From positions 52,181 through 105,518 of the forward strand of contig SSNU01000109.1 in assembly GCA_012064415.1 (NCBI GenBank): DNA of 53,338 nucleotides. Reading direction: 5' to 3'. Positions 10,001 to 18,695 of this stretch are shown here, one piece after another. Both the position numbers and the translations under genes were made by a program. The DNA is from Gyrodactylus bullatarudis. Lineage: Eukaryota; Platyhelminthes; Monogenea; Gyrodactylidea; Gyrodactylidae. Under the pieces are notes generated by a model, which was not told where the DNA came from, did no database searches, and saw only the letters and a list, made by a program, of their open reading frames with translations. Each line of letters begins with the position of its first letter. Positions within the stretch are counted from its first letter, which is position 1.

Positions 10001-12535
10001 GAGCATTGATATCCAGAAATTTAGTGATTTACTCAAAAAATAGACTAACGAAACTTTAGGCTATGAGTACAGTATCTTAAAACTGATCATTTTCAGTATG
10101 AGTAATAAAGCTATCTCAAATGAAGATGGGAATTGACTATTTCCACAAAAAGAAACTCGAAATCTTCTCCAGATAGCATATAAAGTAAGTAACCCACAAT
10201 CAAATTTCTTTATCTAGATGGCTTGGATGAGAAAATTTTCCCGTTTCTTTGATAGGACCTGATGAAATAAATTTCTTTTCTAAGGAAAATTAATAGATTC
10301 TTATTTAAACTTACATTTTTTACAAGAGATTATTTTAGAACATGGATCAAATTCACTACGAGAAGAATCAACTTACCTTCTTCTGTGTTGAATTCATCAA
10401 TGAAACCGAATAGATTTGCCAAGTTTGCATTCTCAGCTATCTTTGCCACTGTATTAGAGAGTTTGATGAAGGAAACTTGGTAATTTTATGGAAAGAATAA
10501 ACTCACATTGCTTATTTGAAAAGCCTAGAGAAATAGAGAAAGAATAGATTGAGAAATAGATATTGAGAAAGTCGTACAACTTACACTTGATATCGTCAAC
10601 ATAAGCACTAGGAATTAATCCTCGTCTCTTGTCCAATGTTTCACCATAATAAAATCCATCCTATTTGTGAGACACAAAAAAAGGATAATTCAGCTTTCAT
10701 TTAACAAAAACGAAAAGTAATATTAAAATAAAATTCCCCTGTGACCTGAAGATAATGAAGAAAAAAGGGAAATAAAGTAAAAAAGCAAACCTTGTCAGGA
10801 ACACCATAGACTAAGACATAGTCCCCAAATTTCAAAGACAACTCATTTCCCGTGTCAATTTTCACAGAATCCTTCTCGGGAATATAGGATGCTTTAACCA
10901 GGACGATTCTCTTTTTCCTTGAATAATCTAATGAGTTAATTGAAGTTGAGAGTGTGGCCTGATTCCTTAGCCTAATGAGGTTGTACATTGGCTCGAGGCC
11001 AGCAACATACTGACCCCCTTCAACTCCAATGTAAGGATATTTCACCAGATCATGTTCACTTCTTCGAATTTCAGAACCAATGAAACCATTTCCGACAGGA
11101 ATTGGTTTTGATTTAAAATCATTCGCTCCACCTGGCTTACTCACCCGCGGACCTGCACCCCTTTGATCTGAAAGAAATAATAATAATTTCAATTCTCTGG
11201 ATAGAGGGCCAATTTAAATAATAAATGGATCGAATTTCAGAGTCAGGAAATTTGCATCCTTCAATAGGACAAAATAGATGATTGATGAGAAATTTTTGAA
11301 GCAATTTGAGGAGCAATTTTTAATTTTCTCATTCAAAAAGAATGGAATCAATGAATTATTCACGTACTAAGCAAGTAAACATCAGACTGAGTTTTCCCTT
11401 TGGATATGGACTCGATTTCAAGGAGAATTTCTTCATGTTTCAATTGTTGCAGGGCACATTTCTTCTCTAATTCACGCAATTTGGTCTGAAAAAAATAATA
11501 GGAGAAAATCTCATGAAAATCAACGTTGATTTGTTTTTGCCTCCAAGATTTACTTTTAAATTTGACGCGGATCCATTCTCATCGTTGATTGAATTGAAAG
11601 TCTACAAAATGGTTCAAATCATTAATCCTCAGTGATTTTAATTCACATCAGAAATTATCACAATAGACTCTGGCGATAATAATCCCACAACAAAGGCTGA
11701 CAATAAATAATAAATGCAGATGATAACACTGACAAACTACAAAAGATTACTTTTTCTTCTTCAAGGAATTCGTCAAGCGGATTTTTGAGGAGCATACTAT
11801 TCTTAAGTCTGGTATATTCATTGAATAGTTTGGTCTTTTGTTCATTAACATCTCGAAGATCCTTAGTTAGTAATAGAGGGAGTTTTTAACATTTTTTATC
11901 AGATGCAAAATCACACTTTTGTCTTACATTTAATAAATTATCAAATTCCATTTTGTTACTGTTTCTTTATTCAAAAGACCCCTCAGATTGCATAGCTGTG
12001 CGACTTATGAGTAAAGCTTACATAATTCAGGGGAACGTGTCGCTTGCGTTGAGCATAATCCTTTTTTGGTTTAATTCTTTCCTCTGTATTGCTGAAAACA
12101 CTACTCTCAATATAGTCCAGAGTTTTTGCTTTCTCCTGTAGCTCCAAAATTTCTTTGAGAATATTTTCCTCAGTGGGTAGTTCTGGCTTTTTTTTTAAAT
12201 CTATCTCGTTTTTATTCTGTACCTAACAAAAGGAAATTTATTTTGATCTGAAAATCATTGGAATATTTTATCTCATGATGAGTGTTTTTACTGCAATCAA
12301 TTCTTCTCAAATTTGATTGGCTGATCCTATTTTAATCAATACTCTTTTCGTACATCTTAGAATTTTCATTTGAATTCTCTCCTATACTCACTATGTTTCT
12401 TCTATTGAGGATCTGAGTTAATTGCTTCCTCTCATTGGTGAATTGAGACAATTTTCCTTCCAGATACTCATGATTCAATTTAAAGTCTCTCCTTTCAAGC
12501 CCAATGGAGGGTCTCTTCACAGTGGAGAACTGCAT
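1074..12535 (-). CDS. RIMBP: RIM-binding protein (SH3 - FN3 x3 - SH3 - SH3 scaffold)
   Basis: Presynaptic active-zone scaffold family: its SH3 domains bind PxxP motifs of RIM and voltage-gated calcium channels. I place exons at 12535-12392, 12222-12022, 11995-11960, 11861-11751, 11485-11368, 11167-10791, 10660-10585, 10524-10507, 10448-10377, 9904-9812, 9508-9309, 9253-9013, 8952-8584, 5753-5476, 4799-4623, 4532-4029, then 3295-2405, 2149-1868 and 1238-1074. All phases agree, giving about 1450 aa. Order: coiled-coil-like N-terminus, SH3-I (DGFYYGETLDKRRGLIPSAY), three FN3 domains with the family signature KPRALIEDVESDR and PHRISVRSVTNRGQ, a low-complexity linker, SH3-II (YDYDPLIMSPN; GLIPSNMV) and SH3-III (YDYDPHLLSPN; GLVPSNFL). 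An M/N/Q-rich segment precedes SH3-II. An alternative terminal exon (3927-3391) is listed separately. The 2.8-kb intron 8583-5754 carries a PLE fragment. AATAAA overlaps the stop codon at 1069-1074. Start chosen as the first ATG of a coherent exon. Several neighbouring splice sites are inferred only from frame and homology. Confidence 0.9.
3391..3927 (-). CDS. Alternative terminal exon of RIMBP (acidic, duplicated helix)
   Basis: This exon starts after a good acceptor (AATATTTCAG) and reads in phase 0 from the exon ending at 4029. It runs 178 codons to double stops TAG TAG at about 3388-3393. The product is very acidic and lysine-rich, and contains a duplicated amphipathic segment: FFELMQEKMNEAAEKIKEG and FFELMQEKMEEAAQKIKES. 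I see no phase-matched donor inside it that clearly joins the SH3-II exon. The preceding exon (4532-4029) ends in phase 0 and the SH3-II exon (3295) begins in phase 0, so skipping this exon gives an in-frame SH3-II/III isoform, while including it ends the protein before those SH3 domains. A separate small gene is less likely because no start codon or promoter-like gap precedes it. Confidence 0.6.
   Translation of the reverse strand, partial: ADDDPPEEPVVDEAPQEEPKVEEEELSPEKVAQMLEEKLDSFANSMKDIFSFKKDDEKKKEEGEAEKPGEKEKSFFELMQEKMNEAAEKIKEGVDPNAGKEEKKADEKEKEPAATKTEDEEKTKKPPEQEEVKKEKTFFELMQEKMEEAAQKIKESAEQTRKDLEKATSEMQEKLTPK
6360..6450 (-). repeat. Dispersed repeat, CTGAAGAAGGCGTGT...GAAACGTTT core
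   Basis: On the minus strand the core CTGAAGAAGGCGTGTAAAG is followed by GTCGAAACGTTTGGATGACC and then a stretch shared with copies at 6880-6960 (plus) and 44050-44150 (plus). The two copies here face each other about 0.5 kb apart inside the long RIMBP intron. The family looks like the end of a retroelement, but I cannot name it. Confidence 0.5.
6540..6700 (-). pseudogene. Degenerate PLE reverse-transcriptase C-terminal fragment
   Basis: Minus-strand translation gives a segment containing ENLTVILNKNCYPTKMIDRI, resembling the post-catalytic region of PLE reverse transcriptases (compare SKLCLMENGYPKKFVDKFIN encoded at 52720-52760 here). It is short, lacks any catalytic motif and sits in the RIMBP intron, so it is a relic. 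Confidence 0.45.
6880..6960 (+). repeat. Dispersed repeat, second copy of the GAAGAAGGCGTGT family
   Basis: Plus-strand copy of the repeat at 6360-6450, with GAAGAAGGCGTGTACTATCA and CGAAACGTTTAAATGACC followed by GCTGAGAATTC. It is inverted relative to the first copy. Confidence 0.45.
7206..8111 (+). mobile_element. Penelope-like element 3' part: GIY-YIG endonuclease domain
   Basis: An open frame runs from about 7206 (no start, 5'-truncated) to TGA at 8109-8111. It begins with the RT-to-endonuclease linker (KPIVLVLPFKGDTSK; RTSKLLNGRNKDVIPKLKQR) and continues into a GIY-YIG nuclease: GVIYQFTCSCGSTYVGQTTR, then a catalytic-type arginine and LGERVNEH, and the KLKPDLCVQK tail. The CxC insertion between GIY and YVG is typical of canonical PLEs with endonuclease. 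The reverse transcriptase itself is missing. The frame is intact but not a complete gene. It lies antisense in the RIMBP intron 5754-8583. Close paralogue at 36117-36726. Confidence 0.85.
8112..8421 (+). mobile_element. PLE terminus (copy c): hammerhead-like motif plus next ORF start
   Basis: The 3' untranslated stretch after the GIY-YIG frame leads to AACCGGGG, TAGAGT, CTGATGA (8247-8253), GACCCGGC, GAAA (8262-8265), TATAACGTTTA and TC at 8277-8278, where hammerhead cleavage would fall. A 35-codon ORF from ATG 8314 (MSSETNKSDILDEVRQYYRK) follows and ends at 8421. The same order in the other copies suggests that the motif sits in the pLTR just upstream of the element ORF. Confidence 0.7.
8236..8290 (+). 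ncRNA. PLE-type hammerhead-like ribozyme motif
   Basis: Core CUGAUGA - N8 - GAAA - hairpin UAUAACGUUUA - UC. AGU before the core can pair with ACU after the predicted cleavage site (helix I). The spacer GACCCGGC forms only a very short helix II, but its CCCGG is perfectly complementary to CCGGG located 10 nt upstream of the core. Established knowledge: PLEs from many animals carry minimal type I hammerhead ribozymes in their terminal repeats. Activity of this copy is an inference. Confidence 0.6.
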
Positions 12536-12680
12536 GCAGTCTATAAGATCATTTAATAAGAGATTAATTTTTACAGAAAACTAATAACTCATTCCTTACC
12601 TAGAATATTTGCCCATACATTTTCAGTAAAAAATCAATAAACTATTAAATAACAATAATGTATTCAAAAAATAGTAGCAA

Positions 12681-13302
12681 TCACATAATCTTATTCAATA
12701 CTGATTGGAGAAATTTATGAACAGGCAGGCCGACAACGTTGTTATAGTCTCCTTCAATTTTTTCTATCAGAATCGCTCCAAGACTTTGTATTCCATAGGC
12801 TCCAGCCTTGTCCATTGGCTCCCTTGTTGATATGTACCATGATAATAAGTTATCAGAATTATTTGCAAATTTAACTCGGGTTTTTTCACAAAAAGATTCT
12901 TCAAAAATAGCCTTTGACTCCTTGATAAGGGCATAGGAGACGCCCGTGTAAACTTCATGCCAATCATTATTAAATCTTAAATTGACAAAACTAAATTTAC
13001 TCTCTAAGAAAGGATTCTGCTTCCTTATGATCCTTAGGTTTACCTATAATTTTATTCTTGTGATATACTACAGTATCTGCACAAATTAGGAGCCCATCTT
13101 CATGAGATAGTTCCTTAAGTTTGGTTAATTTTTTTACACTAATGTCATTAACAAATTTTATAGGATCATCTTTAAAATCAGATTCTTCGTTGATATCTGG
13201 AGCTAAAACAGTAATGTTCGAACAGAATTGTTTTAGAATCTCATATCTTCTAGGTGATTTGCTACCTAAAATAATGAGTTGATTCTTGAAAAAGTTGTCC
13301 AT
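12681..13302 (-). CDS. Maf-like nucleoside triphosphate pyrophosphatase (ASMTL N-domain type)
   Basis: Maf/YhdE family: hydrolyses non-canonical or modified NTPs (dTTP/UTP or m7GTP classes) to the monophosphate and pyrophosphate, a house-cleaning role in the cytosol. Two exons, 13302-13001 and 12975-12681, with a 25-nt intron, give 198 aa, the usual length for a stand-alone Maf protein. Visible motifs are LGSKSPRRYEILKQ near the N-terminus (nucleotide-binding S/R-R), ICADTVV, GKPKDHKEAESFLRE, HEVYTGVSYA, and GAYGIQSLGAILIEKIEGDY with VVGLPV at the C-terminus, all in family order. The ATG at 13302 is preferred to an upstream TTG. The start codon lies 64 bp from that of the divergent acyl-CoA dehydrogenase, so the two probably share a promoter. 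RIMBP begins 145 bp downstream on the same strand. Confidence 0.92.
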
Positions 13303-13366
13303 TACAAACAAGACTGCTCAAGTTTTATTGTTTTTGTTTCAATAATTCGAGGTATATTTTACAAAA
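13303..13366. promoter_or_regulatory. 64-bp bidirectional promoter interval (Maf / ACAD)
   Basis: The whole space between two divergent start codons is 64 bp and must contain both 5' UTRs and the promoter(s). No TATA box is evident. Inferred from gene arrangement only. Confidence 0.45.
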
Positions 13367-14727
13367 ATGATTTTTCCAAAAAGATTTATAACTCCACAAA
13401 TATTAACCAATATAAGGAGATTTATATGTCACAATTTAAGCGAAGAAGAGATTATGATCAAAGAAAATATCAAGAGATTCACTGAATCTGAACTAAAGCC
13501 AATTGTCAATAAAATGGACAAAGAAATGAAACTAGATGATAATTTGTTGAAATCTCTCTTTGATCAAGGAGTTAGTTATTTTTTGTATCATTTCAGTTTA
13601 TGGGCATTGAAGTTCCTATTGAGTACCAAGGTTCTGGAATGAACTTTTTCTCCTCAATTCTTGTTATTGAGGAAATCTCTAAAGTTGATCCTAGCGTGGC
13701 AATTTTGGTTGATATTCACAATACATTAATAACAACTTTATTCAATAAATTAGGAACGAAAGAACAGAAAGAAGCATGGCTTCCTAAGCTATCGACAAAC
13801 ACAGTATTTTTTATTGTATTATTTAAAGGTTGGTTCCTTTTGTCTTTCAGAACAAGGATCTGGGTCTGATGCATTCGCTCTGAAAACACATGCAAAGCGA
13901 GATGGTGATGATTATATTCTTAACGGAACTAAACTATGGATCAGCAATTCAGAACAAGCCGGTGTGTTTCTAGTCATGGCTAATATAGCTCCAGAAAAAG
14001 TATGATATTCGTTTTTTAACGTCTTGACCTTGCAACACACCCTTTTAGACATTTTATTGATTTTATTTAAAGGGTTACAAAGGAATAACTACCTTTATTG
14101 TTCCAAGAGATTCTCCCGGTTTGTCAATAGGAAAGAAAGAAACAAAACTGGGATTACGGGCCTCGTCGACTTGTGCTATTCATCTTGATAATGTGAGAGT
14201 AAATAGAAAATCAGGTATTTTGGGCGAAGAAGGGCTTGGATATAAATATGCAATAGAAATGCTAAATGAAGGCAGAATTGGAATTGCTGCTCAGATGATT
14301 GGGCTCGCAAGAGGGTGTCTTGATTTTACAACAGGCTACACATTCGAAAGAAAACAATTCAAGAAGAGAATTTGGGATTTTCAAGCAGTACAACATGATA
14401 TTGCCAAAATGGAATCAGAGCTTGTAGCAGTACAAACGTTAACATACAATACTGCGAGAAGGAAAGAGAATAATGAAAACATCGTCAAAGATGCTTCAAT
14501 ATGTAAATATCTCTCAGCTAATTTAGCTGCAAAAATATGCTCAAAATCTGTAGAGCTTTTGGGTGGTGTTGGTTTTTCTGCTGAATATCCTGTTGAAAAG
14601 TTTTACAGAGATGTAAAGATAGGTAAGAAAACTTCTTTTAACTTTCCAAGGTACAATTTACGAAGGCACAAACAATATCCAGCTAAATACTATAGCAAAG
14701 TTGATAGAAGAAGAACATAAGAACTAA
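13367..14727 (+). CDS. ACADSB: Short/branched-chain acyl-CoA dehydrogenase, mitochondrial
   Basis: FAD-dependent dehydrogenase of 2-methyl-branched/short acyl-CoAs (isoleucine catabolism, beta-oxidation), passing electrons to ETF in the mitochondrial matrix. Exons are 13367-13570, 13597-13803, 13829-13999, 14073-14622 and 14651-14727, with introns of 26, 25, 73 and 28 nt; 402 aa against about 430 in vertebrates. The N-terminus ([20 protein letters not shown]) is basic and suits a transit peptide. Signatures: [92 protein letters not shown]. After the last intron comes [17 protein letters not shown], whose Glu is the family's catalytic base. The stop is only 8 bp from that of the convergent FMC1-like gene. 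Assignment to the ACADSB subgroup rather than SCAD rests on overall similarity. Confidence 0.92.
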
Positions 14728-14735
14728 TATTAATT

Positions 14736-15082
14736 TTATTTTCTGATATATGTGGAAAGGCCCACTTTGTTAGCAGCTTCTTCGGGACTAAGTTCTCTCC
14801 CTTTGAACTGATCGATCAATTTCTGAAAATATTAAAAATATTCAAAATTACAAGCCATTCTCTTTTGGATTTGTTATATGTTATAACATTTTCGCCAATG
14901 ACACGTAGTTCATTTTGAGATAGACAATACTTATCTGGAGTAAGAGAATTTTCATGAAAAACCTTTCTAAAGTAGACAGCAATATTATTATGAACAATGG
15001 ATTTCTAAAATCAAACTAGACATTTTACTCTGGAAAAATCATTGTTCATAAGAATTTCCTTCATAAACGAACGGTAAAACAT
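14736..15082 (-). CDS. FMC1: FMC1-like mitochondrial complex V assembly factor (small, three exons)
   Basis: FMC1 (C7orf55 in humans) helps assemble the F1 sector of mitochondrial ATP synthase. The gene has no long open frame: exons 15082-15029, 15004-14852 and 14822-14736 are joined across 24- and 29-nt introns, giving 97 aa with exact phases. The product starts MFYRSFMKEILMNNDFSR. The middle contains VYFRKVFHENSLTPDKYCLS followed by QNELRVIGENVITY, and the end reads FKGRELSPEEAANKVGLSTY. These line up with human FMC1 (FRGLLRELR; HELHFQAATYL; GERSVEESAGLVGL), with nearly equal spacing between blocks. The LYR-like first helix and the C-terminal S-[VP]-EE-[SA]-A box are the best anchors. Sure of a gene here; the family assignment is good but rests on short motifs. 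Confidence 0.75.
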
Positions 15083-15362
15083 TTTGATCTACTTTCAGTG
15101 TCTTGAACCAGTTAGTTAGTCGCCGAAAAAAAGTCGGAAAATTCAAATATTACTCTCATTGAAACAATTTTTCAAATTCCATGGTAGTTGTTTTGTTGGG
15201 TAGATTTTACAAGCTGAAACTCTCACCCAAGCTCAATTTTGTTAAAGACATTGCTTAAAGATTCTTGTAAACATAATAATCTGTATTTAAATATTCTTAA
15301 ACTATATTTACAAGGTAAATCTACCCTTAGTGAAAGCTTTTGAAAGGTCTCGATAAATTAAC

Positions 15363-16577
15363 ATGCTGAAAGCATTGACAAGCAAACTGTGCATTCAGCC
15401 ATTTCCATGTCGCTCCCATTCTGTCTTACCAGAAAGAAAATTCAAAGAAATATTGTTATCGAAACAAAATAATTTGTATGAAATTTATGATGTAAGAAGT
15501 CCTTCAGAGTTCAGCTCGGATCATGTTCCAGGATCTATAAATATTCCCATATTCTCTGATTCTGAGCGTGTTACCGTTGGATCTAATCTTAACAAAAATC
15601 CTAAATCTATCCTCGAATCAGCTGGATTGGCTCTTGGAAACATTTCCACTCATTTGATGGAAAATAAAAGAATTTCTGATAATTTCAACTCCAGTGTGCA
15701 AAAGTCTATCATCGTAATTTGTCAGAGAGGCAGGAAGCGATCTCAAGCCATGGCATTCATTCTTTCTGAATTATTCGGTTCTGAAAAAGTTTTCAAACTT
15801 GAGGGAGGATACAAGACATACCGAAACATTGTCAGAAATTATCTAAATAACCTTGATGAATATTTTCCAAATCTTTACTCAAAAACTAATGTCATTTGCG
15901 GTCTAACTGGAGTTGGAAAAACTATGGCTTTGAAATTGATTGAGGATAAATTAAACCTTGGGAGTATAGATCTTGAATTCTTTGCAGGCCATAGAGGCTC
16001 TATTATTGGGAATATTAATTCAAGTCAGACTAATCAGAAATCATTCGAATCACAAATTTTCTGGAAGTTGAATCAACTTTCGTCCAAGTAATTCTTATTT
16101 TCTATCATTTTCAAGAGATCTTCAAATCTTTATTGAAGATGAATCAAGGAAAATTGGACCCAAGTGTAGTGTTCCACAGGTGCTACACGATGCTATGATT
16201 TCCTGTCAGAGTAAAATTATTATCACAGCCTCGACCAATGCTAGGGTTGAATATATTCTTAAAGTTTACAATGATATATTCAACATTGAAAACAGACCGA
16301 GTCTTGACCGCATATGTGATCAGTAAAAATTTATTTTATTATTTTAGAAACTTATAGACTCTCAAAATATGTCGGTAGCAAAAATTCCAACAGCTGGAAA
16401 AACCTCATTAATCAAGAGAGATATTCAGAATTTGTTGCTGAAATGTTAAAAAAGCATTACGATGTTGGATACAGAAATGCTCGAAAATATCTTGATGATA
16501 ATAGATACAAAAAAGTTCATCTGGAAAAAATAACAGAATCAGAAATGGTTAAAAATTTGCTCCCAATATTGGAATAG
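15363..16577 (+). CDS. tRNA 2-selenouridine/geranyl-thiouridine synthase-like protein
   Basis: MnmH/SelU-type enzyme: in bacteria it converts the 2-thiouridine at tRNA wobble position 34 to 2-selenouridine through a geranylated intermediate, using selenophosphate. Exons 15363-16087, 16116-16322 and 16358-16577 (introns 28 and 35 nt) give 383 aa, close to the bacterial length. An N-terminal rhodanese domain (YDVRSPSEFSSDHVPGSINI) carries the active-site-type loop VICQRGRKRSQAMAF with its Cys. A P-loop domain follows with Walker A GLTGVGKT, HRGSIIGNI, FIEDESRKIGP and a C-terminal LSKYVGSK/HYDVGYRNARKY region. The N-terminus, MLKALTSKLCIQPFPCRSHS, could be mitochondrial targeting. The second acceptor (TTATAG|ACTC) was chosen because it alone restores the frame. 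The family is mainly bacterial; its spliceosomal introns show it is a settled nuclear gene here. Confidence 0.85.
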
Positions 16578-16713
16578 ATTCTTTTTTTTTAAATATTTTT
16601 TATCTTCTAATTAGTTAACTTGTAATTATTTATTTTGAAAAAAAACTTTTTTCTTTCCTTAGAATTGTCTCGTGTCCAAACTGCCATCGGTTATTTTGTG
16701 AGTTGTTAAAAAT

Positions 16714-17819
16714 ATGATTATACAAATTTGTGATTTCAATATCAAATTAAAGTATAGCCAGAAAAACAATTCATTGCTCTCAAATATCCTTTCGAAAGCC
16801 AGGCATAAATTATCCACATGCTGTTAGTTGGGCATGGAGATTAAATAAGGATGATCCCTATACAACAGATCCACTAAAACATGATCGTACAGGCGGTAGA
16901 GGCCCAGATGGAAAAATTGTATACAAACACATAAGTGGGGGATTGGACCGACCTTATTACAATATAGATTATCATTACCACGAAAGGAACTTGGATCAAT
17001 CTCCAGTAGAAGAAAAGGTTTTAAGAATCTTCAAATCTTGGTGGCGACATCCGTTGATTGCATTGGTTGGTAACGGGGCAACGAAGAGATGGATAATTGC
17101 TACAAAAGACCTCAAGGAAGGTACTGTAATTAGCACAAACTTCAAAATTGAAAAAATACCAAGTATGCCTATTCAGTCATATGATTCATGCTCATAATAT
17201 TTATCATTTCTTTAAAGTAAAACCGATTGAGGGAAATGCTTATCCTATTGGTGCCCTACCAAAGGGAACAAAAATTTGTCTGATTGAACTAGTACCTGGA
17301 GAAGGGGCCAAAATTTGTCGAAGTGCCGGTACGAGTTGTCTCATTAAAGATAGAGGAATCGATATCGGCAAAGAAGTTGAGGACTTGAATTCGTATTCTT
17401 TTAGAAATGATAATGTTACCGTTTACGAGCCTAATAGAAGAATCGAATATATTTTGAGACCTGAATGCATGGCGTTTGTTGGACAAGTCTCAAATGAGGA
17501 TCACAAGAATTTCAAGTTTGAAAACTTTTTTGAAAAGAAACTCTATGGTATAAAACAAAGAAGTGGACTATACCAAAAAAAGACAGGACGACAGGGACCT
17601 AAACTTCCAAGTAAAAATTTGGAATTAGATCCTCTCAAGGATCACCCAACCAAAAATTTATTATTTCAAATAAGCCAGCATGAAATTCCCTCAAAATCAA
17701 TTGAAAAGAAACAGAGTCTATTAAGTCTCATGAACACTAGACATTTTGACAAAAACCCTCAAAAACCTCAGATATTTAACTCGGGAATAGCTGTTAAAAG
17801 AGAAAAATTTTCATGGTGA
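16714..17819 (+). CDS. MRPL2: Mitochondrial large-subunit ribosomal protein uL2m
   Basis: Mitoribosomal large-subunit protein near the peptidyl-transferase centre. A 16-nt first coding exon (16714-16729) is joined by a 28-nt intron to 16758-17162, then a 55-nt intron to 17218-17819; 340 aa. Conserved uL2 blocks: DRTGGRGPDGKIVYKHISGG, then EEKVLRI, IALVGNGATKRWIIATKDL, GNAYPIGALPKGTKI, ELVPGEGAKICRSAGTS, and ECMAFVGQVSNEDHKN near the C-terminus. Blocks agree in order with human MRPL2. The C-terminal ~90 residues (basic, low similarity) are lineage-specific. The start was chosen because this tiny exon supplies an ATG with exactly the right phase. The gene follows the SelU-like gene by 136 bp on the same strand, and its TGA stop (17817-17819) directly abuts the convergent METTL5 stop. 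Confidence 0.9.
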
Positions 17820-18522
17820 TTATTTTAATTTAATGCATATTAAATCAACATATACGTCTTTATTATTCATTTTGTGTTTTTTGAACTTTTTAGGCAAATC
17901 GAATAGTAATTCAGCGAAAACATCAACTTCACCTCCCATCTTTTCAGCAGTTTTTATGATAAACTAAAATTTTCAATTATTAAAATAAGATTCTTACTTT
18001 TCTAGTTGTAGTTTTGTGCATGCTAATGATGTGAGATTTAGCCAAGTGAAAAGCAGTTTCTAGAAAAATTATGTCAATTCCATTGTTATCAGGTTGAGTT
18101 CCAAATGGGGGATTCATAATTACGGTGTCAAAAACTTTTGGTTTCAATAGATTTCTTACATCCCTAACATCAGCATTTATAATTTCAAAGTTTGACTTAT
18201 CCAAAAAGACTTCTTCAATATTATCCTCAAACGTTTGTAGGGCATCTGAATCAATATCGAACGAATGAATTGATTGTGCACCCATAAGAGCAGATGAAAC
18301 GGACAAGATTCCTGGACCACAGCCTAAATCAGCAACTGATTTATTACTAATACAACCATATTTTTCTTGGCATGAGAATACGATATCAGCTAAGGAGCAA
18401 TTTGTTAAGTATTATTAATTACTAGCCAACTCAGGAGAAGTATCATACTGCTCTAGATGAATTTTAGGTTCATCAAACGTTCTTACGGGTTGTATTAACA
18501 TTCTTAACTTTTTCTTGTTCAT
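17820..18522 (-). CDS. METTL5: METTL5-type 18S rRNA N6-adenosine methyltransferase
   Basis: SAM-dependent methyltransferase that, with TRMT112, installs m6A on 18S rRNA. Exons 18522-18423, 18389-17998 and 17963-17820 with 33- and 34-nt introns give 211 aa (human 209). Motifs: HLEQYDTSPELA near the N-terminus (human LLEQYPTRPHIAA), SAM-binding VADLGCGPGILS, FDIDSDALQTFEDN, the catalytic FDTVIMNPPFGT (NPPF), HLAKSHIISMHKTTTRK, and the C-terminal AELLFDLPKKFKKHKMNNKD. The family's dimer and catalytic features all appear. It is divergent from RPS2 (start codons 173 bp apart). The TAA stop touches the MRPL2 stop codon, so the two mRNAs must overlap antisense in their 3' UTRs. Confidence 0.95.
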
Positions 18523-18695
18523 TATAATTTATTATAATGTAATAGTATATCAGATATACTATATCTGGTTTCGAAAAATATTTGTAAAACTGTTAAACTA
18601 TAACAAAACTAGTCAAACAATAATTTTAGAGATTTCTTGTTTAAATTGTAAGGTCAATTTAACACTACAAGAATTTCTAGCGTGATAACAAAATA

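Noticed and set aside
16660..16705. Extra upstream exon of MRPL2 encoding SCPNCHRLF
   Set aside because: No start codon in frame. The 16-nt exon at 16714 with a 28-nt intron fits the phase and intron size better.
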